A DNA stretch of 64,000 nucleotides from JAEUSG01 sp964590225. Its GTDB lineage: Bacteria; Fibrobacterota; OXYB2-FULL-49-7; JAEUSG01. The translations under genes and the position numbers were made by a program. Every line of letters starts with the position of its first letter. Position 1 is the first letter of the stretch. The stretch lies in NCBI GenBank assembly GCA_964590225.1, contig CAZPWS010000005.1, forward strand, positions 30,169 to 94,168. Reading direction: 5' to 3'. The notes below the pieces were generated by a model. It was not told the DNA's origin. It saw only the letters and a list, made by a program, of their open reading frames with translations, and did not search any database. Of this stretch, positions 1 to 9,231 are shown piece by piece.

Positions 1-104
1 CTGTCGCTGTTCCAGACGCTGTCAACAACAACAGAGTCAACCCGTAACTGCTGAGATAAAATTGCTGTGGTTAATAAGGTAAGTATAAATAAGGTCTTTT
101 TCAC
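1..104 (-). CDS. N-terminus of a secreted protein (partial, runs off the window)
   Basis: A GTG start at 104-102 is preceded by GAGG at 114-111 with 6-nt spacing. The reading frame stays open to the window edge and begins with a typical signal peptide (KKT, a hydrophobic LFILTLLTTAIL stretch, then SQQ). It starts 3 nt after the stop codon of the upstream sorting-domain gene, so the two are probably cotranscribed. An ATG two bases upstream is in another frame and runs straight into TGA, so GTG is the start. Only 34 residues are visible and the function cannot be assigned. Confidence 0.6.
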   Translation of the reverse strand, partial: MKKTLFILTLLTTAILSQQLRVDSVVVDSVWNSD

Positions 105-107
105 ATT

Positions 108-512
108 TTACCTCGCCACCAGAAATTTGGTTGTTTGAATCGCTCTGCCATCAACATGAAGTCTTGCAAAGTAAATACCATTAGAAAGGGTATTCAAAAC
201 AGCCGAACCAAGCTTATTGTTTACCGTTATAATCTGAACTTTTTTTCCAGCAATGTCGTAAATAGTTACTGTTGAAAGTCCGGTAATTCCGCTTACTGAA
301 ATCCTTAAACTGCCCGTAACTGGATTTGGCAAAAGAGCCATTGTAACATTGCCTGGTAATGCAACTGCCTTTTGTTCAGTAGAAACACCGCCCGAATTCC
401 ATTCCGCCTTGTTCCCTGCGGCAAGGGTAAACGCTTGTGTCTGTCCGCTTGCTTCGTAAAAATCCTGTGCAAATATAAAAACGGGTAATAATAGTAAAAA
501 CCATTTTCTCAT
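108..512 (-). CDS. Short secreted protein with a T9SS-type C-terminal sorting domain
   Basis: This 134-residue protein has a signal peptide (residues 1-15, ending IFAQ), a short linker of about 35 residues, and a C-terminal domain (about residues 58-134). The C-terminal domain has the hallmarks of a Por/T9SS type A sorting domain: LLPNPVTG, VTIYDIAGKKV, LSNGIYFARL. Such domains direct proteins through the type IX secretion system to the cell surface. There is almost no passenger between signal and sorting domain, so it is either a very small surface protein or the remnant of a larger cargo. AAAGGA lies just upstream of the ATG. The next secreted gene follows 3 nt downstream on the same strand. 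Confidence 0.75.
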   Translation of the reverse strand: MRKWFLLLLPVFIFAQDFYEASGQTQAFTLAAGNKAEWNSGGVSTEQKAVALPGNVTMALLPNPVTGSLRISVSGITGLSTVTIYDIAGKKVQIITVNNKLGSAVLNTLSNGIYFARLHVDGRAIQTTKFLVAR

Positions 513-687
513 TTCTTTTTCCTTTCATTTAATCTATTCGCATAAATAGCTTTATCCACCAAGATAAGCAAGTTTCCTACCGACTTCTTTCGGATATTAA
601 TGTTACCTCCATCAGGAAGCAGTTGAAATTGTCGGTTGTCCGAACAATATTAGATACCATTTATCCTTTTTCATTATTTTATAATAG

Positions 688-2445
688 ATGTATAAGGATA
701 TGAAATTGCAGCAAATAAAAAGAAATATCGTTTGTCTTGTATTCCTTATGCTTCTTTCTTTTTTGGTCGTGCCTGTTTTTTCCCAAGTACAAAAGAGTAT
801 TAAAAAGGGTGAAGATTCAAGAAAAGATCTAAACATTCTTCTTGGGTTGCCGGAAGAGCCTGGTGCGGAACAGCTTGAATCGCTCAGCGATGAGGCGGTT
901 TTGCGGCGGTATAAACTTTCTGCTTCGCTCTATATGCAGGGAGTAAAGGCGGCATCGGATGGTGATATTAACGGTGCCATTGAACGATACAACGAGGCAA
1001 TTAGACAGTTACCTGCCCCACAGCTATCTTTCAGACAATTGATAATTGCACTGCAGAAGCTTCAGAAGTCCGGCGTGGAAAAAGGCCTTATCGCCAACGG
1101 TTTGTCATGTGAGGCTGGATTCCAGAAGGGAATGGAGCTCTATTCAAAAGGTAAAATTTATGACGCCATTCTTGCTTGGCGTGAGCTTATAAAAAACGAG
1201 CCGCAGTGCTTAAAACCTTTTAACTATATGCGTGAAGCGGACGCGAAGCTTGATTCCATTGCCGAAACCTATTTTAAACAGGGTTTGTATTATAATCAGA
1301 AGGGTGAATTGGTGGAGGCGGTTGCAACATGGCGACAGGGACTTCTTGTGTCCCCAGAGAATGTTCCATTAAAAGATCAACTTGCTGAGTTTGAAAGGCG
1401 TGAAACGGCTTACTCCAATGCTGTTATTGTTGAGGTTGATAGGCTTGTCAAGCTCCAAAGGCGCAAAGAGGCTCTTGATATACTTAACGATGCCTACAGA
1501 AAAACAGTGTCAAATGAAACAATTAAAAAGAAGAGGGATGAAGTATCAAAAGACAATGGTGAGGAGGTTGCGAGGCAACTTAAGGAAATTAACAAGCTGA
1601 AGGAGGCTGGTAAATCTCTGGATGCTCTTGAGCTTGCCCGTTTAACACTGAACTCTTTTCCTGAAAATGTGGAGCTTTCTGCAATTGTCCGCTTTTTATC
1701 GGAACGGATAGAAAAGGAGGATAGACGGACTTTTCTTGACAATGCATTTAATCAGGCCTTGACATCGATTTCGGAAGGGCGGTTTGCGGAAGCGCTTGAT
1801 CTGTTAAATCTAATAAAACAGGATGAGCCATCATATCCAGGGATACTCGGGAAAATTAAAATTGCGGAAGAAGGTATTGCTGCTATTGAACAGAGGAAGA
1901 ATAATTCAGATGGATTTAACAAAGGGCTTGAACAGTTTAATAAGGGGCTATTTGAGAATGCACTGAGGGAGTGGCGAGCTGTTCTCGAAAAGGATCCGTC
2001 TAACGAGATACTAAAGAAGTATATCGCCGAGTCTGAAAAAATGGCAGGGAATTCTGTCTCTGAAAGGAAAAAAAGGACTACCGACGAAGCTGAAGTTTTG
2101 AAAATAATAAACGAAGCAAGGGGAGCAGCAGCCAAAAGGGATTTCAGAACGGCCATTTCCAGATATGAAACTGCACTTCAAAAGGCTCCCCAAAGTGTCT
2201 CTATTGCGAAGGAATTGACAGTTGCAAAGCGTGAGCTTGTGCTGGTTGAGGAAAAATCTGTTTCCAGAACTGATGCAAAGAGTGAAGATCTGTTTGTGAA
2301 AGGAATAGATGCTTACAGGAATGGGAAGTACAAGGAAGCAATTGATTTATGGAAGCAGGTAACTGCAATGAAGCCCGATCATAAAAAGGCTCAGAATTAC
2401 ATTGTTAATGTTACGGCGAAACTTCAAAAAATAGCGAGTATGTAG
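688..2445 (+). CDS. Secreted/periplasmic tetratricopeptide-repeat protein
   Basis: This 585-residue protein has a signal peptide (hydrophobic LVFLMLLSFLVVPV, cleavage near FSQ), so it should act in the periplasm or envelope. The rest is alpha-helical with repeated TPR-like units such as ASDGDINGAIERYNEAI, YSKGKIYDAILAWRELI, YNQKGELVEAVATWRQGL, FNKGLFENALREWRAVL and YRNGKYKEAIDLWKQV. TPR arrays act as protein-binding scaffolds. The start is uncertain: ATG at 688 or in-frame ATG at 700; AAGG lies directly before the second. A TATAAT box occurs at 680-685. It overlaps the following propeller gene by one base and heads the partner-switching operon, so it may be the envelope partner of that signalling system; this is inference. 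Confidence 0.8.
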   Translation: MYKDMKLQQIKRNIVCLVFLMLLSFLVVPVFSQVQKSIKKGEDSRKDLNILLGLPEEPGAEQLESLSDEAVLRRYKLSASLYMQGVKAASDGDINGAIERYNEAIRQLPAPQLSFRQLIIALQKLQKSGVEKGLIANGLSCEAGFQKGMELYSKGKIYDAILAWRELIKNEPQCLKPFNYMREADAKLDSIAETYFKQGLYYNQKGELVEAVATWRQGLLVSPENVPLKDQLAEFERRETAYSNAVIVEVDRLVKLQRRKEALDILNDAYRKTVSNETIKKKRDEVSKDNGEEVARQLKEINKLKEAGKSLDALELARLTLNSFPENVELSAIVRFLSERIEKEDRRTFLDNAFNQALTSISEGRFAEALDLLNLIKQDEPSYPGILGKIKIAEEGIAAIEQRKNNSDGFNKGLEQFNKGLFENALREWRAVLEKDPSNEILKKYIAESEKMAGNSVSERKKRTTDEAEVLKIINEARGAAAKRDFRTAISRYETALQKAPQSVSIAKELTVAKRELVLVEEKSVSRTDAKSEDLFVKGIDAYRNGKYKEAIDLWKQVTAMKPDHKKAQNYIVNVTAKLQKIASM

Positions 2446-4793
2446 TGAGTAAAATAAAGCTGTTCATGCTATTTGCTATTGTCAGTATCGTTGTTAGTCA
2501 GACTACGATAATCCGCAAGGGAGAAAAGGGGTTGTCTTCAGATTTTATAAAGACCATTGCTATAAATCGCGGGGTACTTTATGCTGCCACGGAAAATTTT
2601 ATAACCGCAATTTCGCTTGAAAAGGATTCAAATTCAGTTATTGAATTGACAAAACAGGTTGCTGATCAAATAAGCTGTATTAAGCAGGCTGGTGACACAA
2701 TTCTGATTGGTGCGGGCAAAACTCTTTTCTTATACGATACTAAATCGGGACGCTCCTCTTCTATACCACCGGAATCGAGCGGGATAGCTTCCACTATTTC
2801 CTGTATTGAGGCAGCAGGTGATGAAGTATGGATGGGGACATCTGGCGGGGGAGCAGTTTGTTATTATCGCTCTGATGGGTCGTTTTATAGAGTGAATCGC
2901 TCGAGCGGGCTTACGAGTGATAATATAAAAGCTATTGTTTTACTATCTGATTCCGTAGTTTTTGGTACGGCATCATCTGGTCTTGTTATGCATGATAGAA
3001 AGAATGGCAACAGTACAAGAATAGACCGGTACGGCGGCCTTTCCAATAACAGCGTTACAGCAATGGTTCGTTCGTTCGGGTTGGTTTTTGTTGGAACCTA
3101 TAAGGGGCTTTCTGTTTATAATCCGCGGAGTGGCATCGCCAAAAATATTTTTAAAAACACTGAGCTTAAGGACGGGATGGTTTTTAGTCTTCACTCCGAT
3201 GGGCAATATCTGTGGATTGGCGGTATGGGAATACTTGCTATGTATAATGTAACGACAGATAGTGCAGTTCTACTAACCCCAAAGGATGGGGTGCCGGAGG
3301 ATTTTATTACCGCTATTGCCAGCTATAAAAATCATCTGTATTTGGCAACGGATGGTAATGGCATTACCGTTATTGATAAGAAGGTGCCATCTGTGTCACT
3401 AAAGGAAGTTCAGGTTCGTAACAGGAAAGGCTTGGTTATTGGTGAAGTATCTGCGGGTAGGGCGCCAATAAAGCTTCAGTGGAGTTTTTATAGCCCACTC
3501 GCAAAAGGAATAATATTAAATAGTGGCCTTGCTTCAACCGGCAAGACTAACGGTGTTCTTGCTGAATGGGATCTAAAGCATGTTATGGATGGTCAGTATG
3601 TTCTCTCTTTGGTAGCTACAGATGCAACGGGGAATTCTAATAGGACGGAAGAGTTGGTTTATACGGACACATTTGATCCGGAAATAACGATTGATGCAAT
3701 TGCTCCCTATGTTGCAAAGCAGGATATTCATATTACAGGCTCGTTTCGCGAAAAGAATATCGCAAAGATTGTTTTGTATCCTGGCAATGTTAGCGCGTCA
3801 ATTGATAAAGGTAATAGTAAATTCAGCGGAAAAGTTTCTTTAAGTCAGGGAAAGAATATTGTAAGAGCGGTTGCGTTTGACAGATCCGGACAGCGGATGG
3901 AGGTGAGGCGACAGGTTGTTTATTCCGATAAACCGCTTGCAGTTAATATAGATCCATTCCCAAAGTCAACAAAAGAAACGCGAATGTCTATTAAGGGAGT
4001 CGTGGTTTCTGCAACTCCTGTAAATGCTGTTATAATTGAACCTGCTGGTGGGACAGTCGATTTCGACAAAATTACCGGCCATTTTTCACTTTCGCTGCCT
4101 CTTCTTGCTCAGGGCGAAAATGCGTTTATTCTCAGCGTTAAAAACGCCGGAGGACAGAGTGTTAAGCAGGAATTTTCGGTTATGCTCGATAATGAAGGGC
4201 CTATTTTGGTTCTTGATCCATTTCCACAGTACACAGCAGACTCAATAATAACCATTTCTGGCCAAGTAAAATCATCAGATTTATTCGAGATTACTGTGGC
4301 ACCTCTTTCGGATCCTGTCCGCATCGATAAATTCCGTAATAAGTTCTCGTTTAGTAGAAAATTAAGGGACGGGAGGAATGTTTTTATTGTAACTGCCGTA
4401 GATACGCTCAAGAATATGACGCAAACACATCTTTTGGTAATCCGCGATGTAATAAAGCCGAGGCTTGCTCCTGTTTCTATTCCATCAATATCAATGAATG
4501 AGACACATTTGATAAATGGAAGGTTTGACGAGGAGAATATTTCATCTATTGAGGCGCAGCCCGGAAATATAAAGGCTGAGATTGATACTGCGTCTTTTTC
4601 GTACAGACTTGCACTTCCGCTTGTAGATGGCGATAACCCCTTTGTTATTACTGCCACAGATAAAGCGGGTAATATTTCCACCTTACGGATACAGATACCT
4701 GCAAAAATTGAGCGACAGGAGAATATTGTTAAGCAGCTAAAAAAAGAAATTGATGCTCTGCGGCGACAAATTGATTCGTTGAGGAGGCGATGA
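2445..4793 (+). CDS. Secreted two-component-regulator-type propeller protein with Ig-like domains
   Basis: The GTG start overlaps the preceding TAG stop. The 782-residue product has a signal peptide (about 1-18). About residues 20-310 carry repeated blades of the regulator-propeller kind (GLSSDFIKTIAINRGVLYAAT, GLTSDNIKAIVLLSD, GLSNNSVTAMVR), as found in the sensor portion of hybrid two-component proteins. Several Ig-like beta domains follow (about 380-745, recurring VDTLKN/FDRSG-type motifs and PFP spacers). The C-terminus is a charged coiled coil (KQLKKEIDALRRQIDSLRRR). There is no kinase domain, so it looks like a detached sensor or surface module. The next gene, a membrane SpoIIE phosphatase, overlaps by 4 nt, which suggests a signal relay from envelope to phosphatase (inference). 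Confidence 0.75.
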   Translation: MSKIKLFMLFAIVSIVVSQTTIIRKGEKGLSSDFIKTIAINRGVLYAATENFITAISLEKDSNSVIELTKQVADQISCIKQAGDTILIGAGKTLFLYDTKSGRSSSIPPESSGIASTISCIEAAGDEVWMGTSGGGAVCYYRSDGSFYRVNRSSGLTSDNIKAIVLLSDSVVFGTASSGLVMHDRKNGNSTRIDRYGGLSNNSVTAMVRSFGLVFVGTYKGLSVYNPRSGIAKNIFKNTELKDGMVFSLHSDGQYLWIGGMGILAMYNVTTDSAVLLTPKDGVPEDFITAIASYKNHLYLATDGNGITVIDKKVPSVSLKEVQVRNRKGLVIGEVSAGRAPIKLQWSFYSPLAKGIILNSGLASTGKTNGVLAEWDLKHVMDGQYVLSLVATDATGNSNRTEELVYTDTFDPEITIDAIAPYVAKQDIHITGSFREKNIAKIVLYPGNVSASIDKGNSKFSGKVSLSQGKNIVRAVAFDRSGQRMEVRRQVVYSDKPLAVNIDPFPKSTKETRMSIKGVVVSATPVNAVIIEPAGGTVDFDKITGHFSLSLPLLAQGENAFILSVKNAGGQSVKQEFSVMLDNEGPILVLDPFPQYTADSIITISGQVKSSDLFEITVAPLSDPVRIDKFRNKFSFSRKLRDGRNVFIVTAVDTLKNMTQTHLLVIRDVIKPRLAPVSIPSISMNETHLINGRFDEENISSIEAQPGNIKAEIDTASFSYRLALPLVDGDNPFVITATDKAGNISTLRIQIPAKIERQENIVKQLKKEIDALRRQIDSLRRR

Positions 4794-6334
4794 AAAGGAC
4801 GACACATCGAACTGAAATGCTTGAGATATTGAGCCGGAAAAGGATCCCCATTAGGCTCCAGTTTGGCCTGTTTATCGCGTTCTTCACGGCAGCACTAATG
4901 TTTTCTGTTCTATATTTCAATATCCAAAACCAGCGGAAAATGCTCACGCGGGAGCGAATTACGGTCGGACAGACACTAACCGCCCATCTTGCCGCAGCGG
5001 CTAAGGACGCAATTCTACTTGATGACGATTTATATGTTTATGACATTATGAGCGACATGATAAAAAATGATTTCGATAAGGATATCCGCTACATATATAT
5101 CACTGATACGCTTGGTAAAGTGTTGTTGCACAACGAAACCGGCCGTCTTGGAGACTCTTTAACTGACTCTGTTACGCTATTTGCCATCTCAAATCGGATT
5201 CCTGTTATGCAGCGAACTTTGTTAAAGGAGGAGGAAGTACTTGATTTTTCCCGTCCGATTATTGAAAATATTACAAAAAAATCAATTGGATTTGTAAGGC
5301 TTGGGATATCGCAGAGGTCAATAAGCAGGCTTGTTGAGAAGTCAACTAAGCAAACAATCACAATATCGCTTGTTGTGCTCTTTCTTGGTTTAATTGCCTC
5401 TCTTTTTTGGGTTAGGCTTGTAACACGGCCAATAGCTGAACTTGCGCATGGAGCGGAGATTATTGGTACGGGCGATCTTTCGCACAGATTCAATATTAAG
5501 GCCAGAAATGAACTTGGCGAGTTATCGGATATACTTAATAGAATGACAGCCGATCTCGACCACGCGCAATTGGAGTTGCTTGCAAAACAGCGTCTTGATC
5601 ACGAGCTTGATCTTGCCCGTTCTCTTCAGTCTGCTCTTCTGCCCGACAAAATTCCGCAGCAGGATAAACTTGATATCGCTGCGTGGTATCGGGCTGCTAA
5701 GCAGGTGGGTGGCGATTACTATGATTTTATTTTGATAGATAAAAATCACATTGGTATAGTTATTGCCGATGTTTCCGGTAAGAGTATAACTGGTGCGTTT
5801 ATGATGGGAATTACCAGGGCAATAATGCGAGCCGTAGCGCTTAAGTCTCTCTCCCCTAAGGAAACCCTTTGCCGCCTTAATGAGGCACTTATACCGAATA
5901 TGCGTAAAGGTATGTTCGTTACCATGCTCTACGCCATTATCGATCTTGACTCGCTTCAAGTGCGAGTTGCAAGTGCCGGCCATGATCCGCTCTTTTACAA
6001 ACCATACGGCGCAGAATCATTTCAGCTAATCAACCCTAAGGGATGTGCTATTGGAGTGAGTAGAGATACTTTTGCGGCTAAACTTGAGGAGGCGGAACTC
6101 CATTTGAGTGCATGTGATTTACTATCGCTTACAACAGACGGCATAAACGAGGCGACATCAAAGGATGGTTTGATCTTTGGAGAAAACGCGATGTATGCGC
6201 TACTATCTGAAGGTGGGTGCGAAAACTCAAATGAACTACTTGAAAGACTTACTGCTGCCTTAACAAACCATTATGATGGTGCAGACCCAAGTGACGATGC
6301 AACAATAGTTATTTTAAAGGTGAAGCAGATATAA
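4790..6334 (+). CDS. Membrane PP2C/SpoIIE serine phosphatase with extracytoplasmic sensor and HAMP
   Basis: A 514-residue RsbU/SpoIIE-type regulator. Transmembrane segment 1 is at about residues 23-44 and segment 2 at about 190-207, enclosing an extracytoplasmic sensor of roughly 145 residues. A HAMP linker follows (about 209-260, RLVTRPIAELAHGAEII). The PP2C-like phosphatase domain (about 275-512) carries the usual signatures: ARSLQSALLP, GGDYYDF, GIVIADVSGKSITGAF, ASAGHDP, LTTDGINEA and DDATIVIL. Family members dephosphorylate a STAS anti-sigma-factor antagonist, which then captures the cognate kinase/anti-sigma factor. The next two genes encode exactly those partners, so the three form a complete partner-switching module. 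Confidence 0.92.
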   Translation: MKRTTHRTEMLEILSRKRIPIRLQFGLFIAFFTAALMFSVLYFNIQNQRKMLTRERITVGQTLTAHLAAAAKDAILLDDDLYVYDIMSDMIKNDFDKDIRYIYITDTLGKVLLHNETGRLGDSLTDSVTLFAISNRIPVMQRTLLKEEEVLDFSRPIIENITKKSIGFVRLGISQRSISRLVEKSTKQTITISLVVLFLGLIASLFWVRLVTRPIAELAHGAEIIGTGDLSHRFNIKARNELGELSDILNRMTADLDHAQLELLAKQRLDHELDLARSLQSALLPDKIPQQDKLDIAAWYRAAKQVGGDYYDFILIDKNHIGIVIADVSGKSITGAFMMGITRAIMRAVALKSLSPKETLCRLNEALIPNMRKGMFVTMLYAIIDLDSLQVRVASAGHDPLFYKPYGAESFQLINPKGCAIGVSRDTFAAKLEEAELHLSACDLLSLTTDGINEATSKDGLIFGENAMYALLSEGGCENSNELLERLTAALTNHYDGADPSDDATIVILKVKQI

Positions 6335-6372
6335 TATCTTATTTTGATAGTTAAGCAGGGGAGGATTCGAAG

Positions 6373-6735
6373 ATGCCTGAAGTTAAAATTAAGGAAGACA
6401 AAGAAGGAGAAGATTTTGAAATTACCGTTTTACACCTTGAAGGTGGGATTGATGCGTATAATTCGGAATTACTATCTTCAAAACTTCTTGAGCTTATCGA
6501 GCAAGGCTCAAAAAAAATAATCATAGACTGCACCAATTTAAATTTTATTTCCAGTTCAGGCATGGGTGTGTTTTTAGCAGTAGAGGATGATATAAATAGT
6601 GGCGAAGGGGGACTAAAGTTTGCTTCCCTTTCCGAAACAATACTTGGTGTTTTCAATCGAGTAGGGCTTACCGACCTTTTTAAGATTTATCCAGATGTCA
6701 AAATGGCAGTTGATGATTTCAAAAAAGGGGTTTAA
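6373..6735 (+). CDS. STAS-domain anti-sigma factor antagonist (RsbV/SpoIIAA type)
   Basis: A 120-residue single STAS domain. The signature loop FISSSGMGVFLAVED places the likely phosphorylated serine at S62, next to G63, as in SpoIIAA-type antagonists. It would be phosphorylated by the kinase encoded immediately downstream and dephosphorylated by the SpoIIE protein encoded upstream. GAGG lies about 9 nt before the ATG. The stop codon abuts the next start, which indicates translational coupling. The final target, a sigma factor or another output, is not visible in this window. Confidence 0.92.
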   Translation: MPEVKIKEDKEGEDFEITVLHLEGGIDAYNSELLSSKLLELIEQGSKKIIIDCTNLNFISSSGMGVFLAVEDDINSGEGGLKFASLSETILGVFNRVGLTDLFKIYPDVKMAVDDFKKGV

Positions 6736-7155
6736 TTGGAACCGAAAGCAGAACAACGGACATACTCCTGTTCATTAAAAACACTTGAAGAAATGCGGAA
6801 TTTCGTTGAGTCTTTTGGTAAGGCAAATGGAATAGGTGCGGTGCCGCTTTCTGAAGTAGTGCTTGCTGTAAATGAGGCGGTTACAAATATCATTGAGCAC
6901 GGTGGTGTTGCAGAAAGCAGTACATATCAAATATTGGTGAATTGCGATAAAAGTAACTTTACAATAACCATATTTGACAATGGTAATCCATATGATCCGA
7001 ATAAGTTTAATACTGCCACAAGTGGTGATGACATAAAGCACCGTCGTCCAAGGTCTGGTATGGGTGTTTATCTTATGCGCCAGCTTGTTGATGGTATTGT
7101 ATATAACCGTAATGGCAATACTAACGAACTTAAACTGGTAAAGTTTCTCAAATGA
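6736..7155 (+). CDS. RsbW-like serine kinase / anti-sigma factor (HATPase_c_2)
   Basis: The 139-residue protein starts with TTG directly after the preceding stop, with GGGG a few bases upstream. It has a GHKL-type ATP-binding fold: N-box LAVNEAVTNIIEHG, G1-like IFDNGNPYDP, and G2-like RRPRSGMGVYLMRQLVDG. These are typical of RsbW/SpoIIAB kinases that phosphorylate STAS antagonists and sequester sigma factors or other outputs. Its position between the STAS gene and a FapA-type gene, with a 4-nt overlap to the latter, makes it the switch kinase of this operon. The sequestered partner is unknown. Confidence 0.9.
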   Translation: MEPKAEQRTYSCSLKTLEEMRNFVESFGKANGIGAVPLSEVVLAVNEAVTNIIEHGGVAESSTYQILVNCDKSNFTITIFDNGNPYDPNKFNTATSGDDIKHRRPRSGMGVYLMRQLVDGIVYNRNGNTNELKLVKFLK

Positions 7156-7991
7156 TTTCGGGACAAATAGAGAATGCCGATGTCGTTAATGGCAATCTGA
7201 ATAGAAGCATTGAGGCAGTTCGTGATCTTGTTGTTCAAGGCGACCTGTTGCATGGGCATAAAATTTTCTGCCGCTCTTCTCTTACTGTTTATGGTACAAT
7301 TCGTGGGTCAGAAATAGTATGCTATGGCGACCTCATAGCCGAGAATGGAATCGATTGTGATAAATTAAATCAAATAGTGGTTAAGGGAAAAGTTAAGGCA
7401 AGATATATTAATAGCGCAAATATTGAATGTGATAAAAATCTTACCGTAGGCGCAGACATTATTAACTCAAAAATACGGTGCCGCCAAAGCATTGTTGTTG
7501 ATGGAGTGATAGTTGGAGGAGAGGTGTCAGCAGCCGGAACTGTAACTGCGGTTAGCATTGGGCGAATGGGGCAGGAACAGGACTTTACAAAAGTTGAGGC
7601 CGGAACAAACTTTCGCCTTAAGGTAATGCAGGAGGAGATGGATAAGGAGGTTGCGGAAATATCTGCTAAAGCGGATAAAATAAGGGCGGCAGTGAACGCT
7701 CTTGAGCAAAAGGAAAAAACCCACTATACCGGACTTTCATTTACCGAAAAGAAGCTTTATAAATCCACAAGGGAATCATTTGATATCTTTGAAAAACAGG
7801 TTTTAGGATTAAAGGCGCGACAGCAGAAATTATTAAAAAAATTAGAACAGGCGGAACAGGCCTATATTGAGGTTAAGGAGAAGATTGTTAAGGGGTCCAG
7901 AATAACAATTCAGCATAGGTTTGTTGTCGCCGCCAAAGATTATCCCGCCGGTAAGTTTACAATAAAAGACGACAGGATTTGTCGTATTTGA
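7152..7991 (+). CDS. FapA/DUF342-family protein
   Basis: A 279-residue protein overlapping the RsbW-like gene by 4 nt. The N-terminal two-thirds form a repetitive right-handed beta-helix typical of FapA (flagellar assembly protein A, DUF342): repeated hydrophobic steps around VVQGDLLHG, LTVYGTIRGSEI, VKGKVKARYI, LTVGADII and IVVDGVIVGGEV. A coiled coil follows (about 165-240, rich in K/E/Q) and then a short beta end. Family members are linked to flagellar or polar assembly and cell-surface signalling, but the biochemical role is poorly known. It is the last gene of the partner-switching operon and so a plausible output or scaffold; this is inference. Confidence 0.8.
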   Translation: MISGQIENADVVNGNLNRSIEAVRDLVVQGDLLHGHKIFCRSSLTVYGTIRGSEIVCYGDLIAENGIDCDKLNQIVVKGKVKARYINSANIECDKNLTVGADIINSKIRCRQSIVVDGVIVGGEVSAAGTVTAVSIGRMGQEQDFTKVEAGTNFRLKVMQEEMDKEVAEISAKADKIRAAVNALEQKEKTHYTGLSFTEKKLYKSTRESFDIFEKQVLGLKARQQKLLKKLEQAEQAYIEVKEKIVKGSRITIQHRFVVAAKDYPAGKFTIKDDRICRI

Positions 7992-8004
7992 AATAACTTG
8001 TCAA

Positions 8005-9231
8005 TCAAGGTGTGAAAAGCATCAGTGTCTCAAGGTGTGGTGTGCCAGGGAACATATCGAGCACTTCTACATTTGCAAGGTTATATCCATTTCTCCTGAA
8101 ATCCTCTACCTGTGTCGGGAGCGCATCAATCCCGCAGCAGGCCACAACGACTTTTTCAGGTCTCCGCGTACAAATTTCAGCGATAGTGTGTGAATCCATT
8201 CCTTGACGGGGTGGATCGCATAGGAAATATTCAGGATGGCATTGTGTTTTTGCAAGCACGCTTTTAATTATTCCTTTGCCTATTCTGGCTATGTAAATCC
8301 GTACTTTATGGTCGGTGTGGTTGAGTTTACTATTAGAAATAGCCTCATAAGCACTGTCGCGATTTGCCTCAATTCCTATTACATGATTAAATTTACTTGC
8401 GAAAGCGTGTGTAAATAGGCCATAACCGCAGAACAGATCTATAAGATGGCGGTTTTTTTCTGGGGAGAGCAGTCGCTCAACCGTTTCTATCATAGGAACT
8501 ACCATCGAACCATTTACCTGCGAAAAAACTGTTGGCGTAAACTTGTATCTGACATGGCCATACTTAAGTTCAATCTTTGGTCGGCCAAAAAGAGTTTTAA
8601 GCTGTTTTCCTTTTGGTTGTCCACGAAAGTCCAGATAATACCGAGACCTTGTGGGATCGAAAAAAGAGTGGGCAGAAACAAGTGTGCTGATTTTCTCCGC
8701 TGCTTCTTCTACAATGGAACGCATATTGTTAACGATGTGGCCATTAATAGCTGAAATATTGAAGATAACAGAACGCTTCTCGTAGTCTCCCCTTATTATA
8801 ATAAAGTTAATAGCTTTCGATAATTCACCATATCTTTTGCCGTTAATTGTTTCCTCAAGAAGTGCGAACAGATCGGAATCGCTTTGAGGCTCAAGATTTG
8901 CCGCCCTTTCGACTCCGTATGGTGAGCCCTTTCCATCTTCTGAAAAGTTTAGGGTAAATCCGTTCCGTCCGATAGAGGCCTTTCGCTTTGTTGTCGTTCT
9001 GTAATGTCGCGGCAATGGGGAAGGGGTAAGAGGAATCCCCTTTTTGTATCGGAGCCTGTTTTTATCCCAAAATTGGGCAATCGCCTTGCTCTTAAAAGCA
9101 AGTTCGCTGCCATAATCCATAAGCGAAAGGTGCTTGAGCAGCTCGCTTGTTTTTATTGCAGAATTTTCTTTTGAAATCAGACTGAAGAGTATTCGTTCAA
9201 AACTGATATCATCCGCCAGATTTCCTTGCAT
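8005..9231 (-). CDS. TrmA/RlmD-family tRNA/rRNA uracil-5 methyltransferase
   Basis: A 408-residue class I SAM-dependent RNA methyltransferase of the TrmA/RlmC/RlmD family. Visible motifs are FSQVN (236-240), SAM-binding DLFCGYGLF (265-273), DPPRQGM (339-345), a cysteine pair in VVACCGID (365-366) supplying the nucleophile, and the C-terminal DMFPGTPHLETL with the family's conserved Glu (E401). It lacks an obvious N-terminal TRAM domain and the four-Cys iron-sulfur motif of RlmD, so the exact RNA target is unclear. Its start overlaps the end of the SUI1-like gene by 23 nt. An operon of translation-related genes is therefore likely. Confidence 0.85.
   Translation of the reverse strand: MQGNLADDISFERILFSLISKENSAIKTSELLKHLSLMDYGSELAFKSKAIAQFWDKNRLRYKKGIPLTPSPLPRHYRTTTKRKASIGRNGFTLNFSEDGKGSPYGVERAANLEPQSDSDLFALLEETINGKRYGELSKAINFIIIRGDYEKRSVIFNISAINGHIVNNMRSIVEEAAEKISTLVSAHSFFDPTRSRYYLDFRGQPKGKQLKTLFGRPKIELKYGHVRYKFTPTVFSQVNGSMVVPMIETVERLLSPEKNRHLIDLFCGYGLFTHAFASKFNHVIGIEANRDSAYEAISNSKLNHTDHKVRIYIARIGKGIIKSVLAKTQCHPEYFLCDPPRQGMDSHTIAEICTRRPEKVVVACCGIDALPTQVEDFRRNGYNLANVEVLDMFPGTPHLETLMLFTP

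Noticed and set aside
4109..4807. 232-codon open frame antisense to the propeller/Ig gene
   Set aside because: It lies wholly opposite a gene with clear domains and good codon continuity, has a Ser/Cys/Phe-rich composition typical of antisense frames, and lacks a recognised domain.
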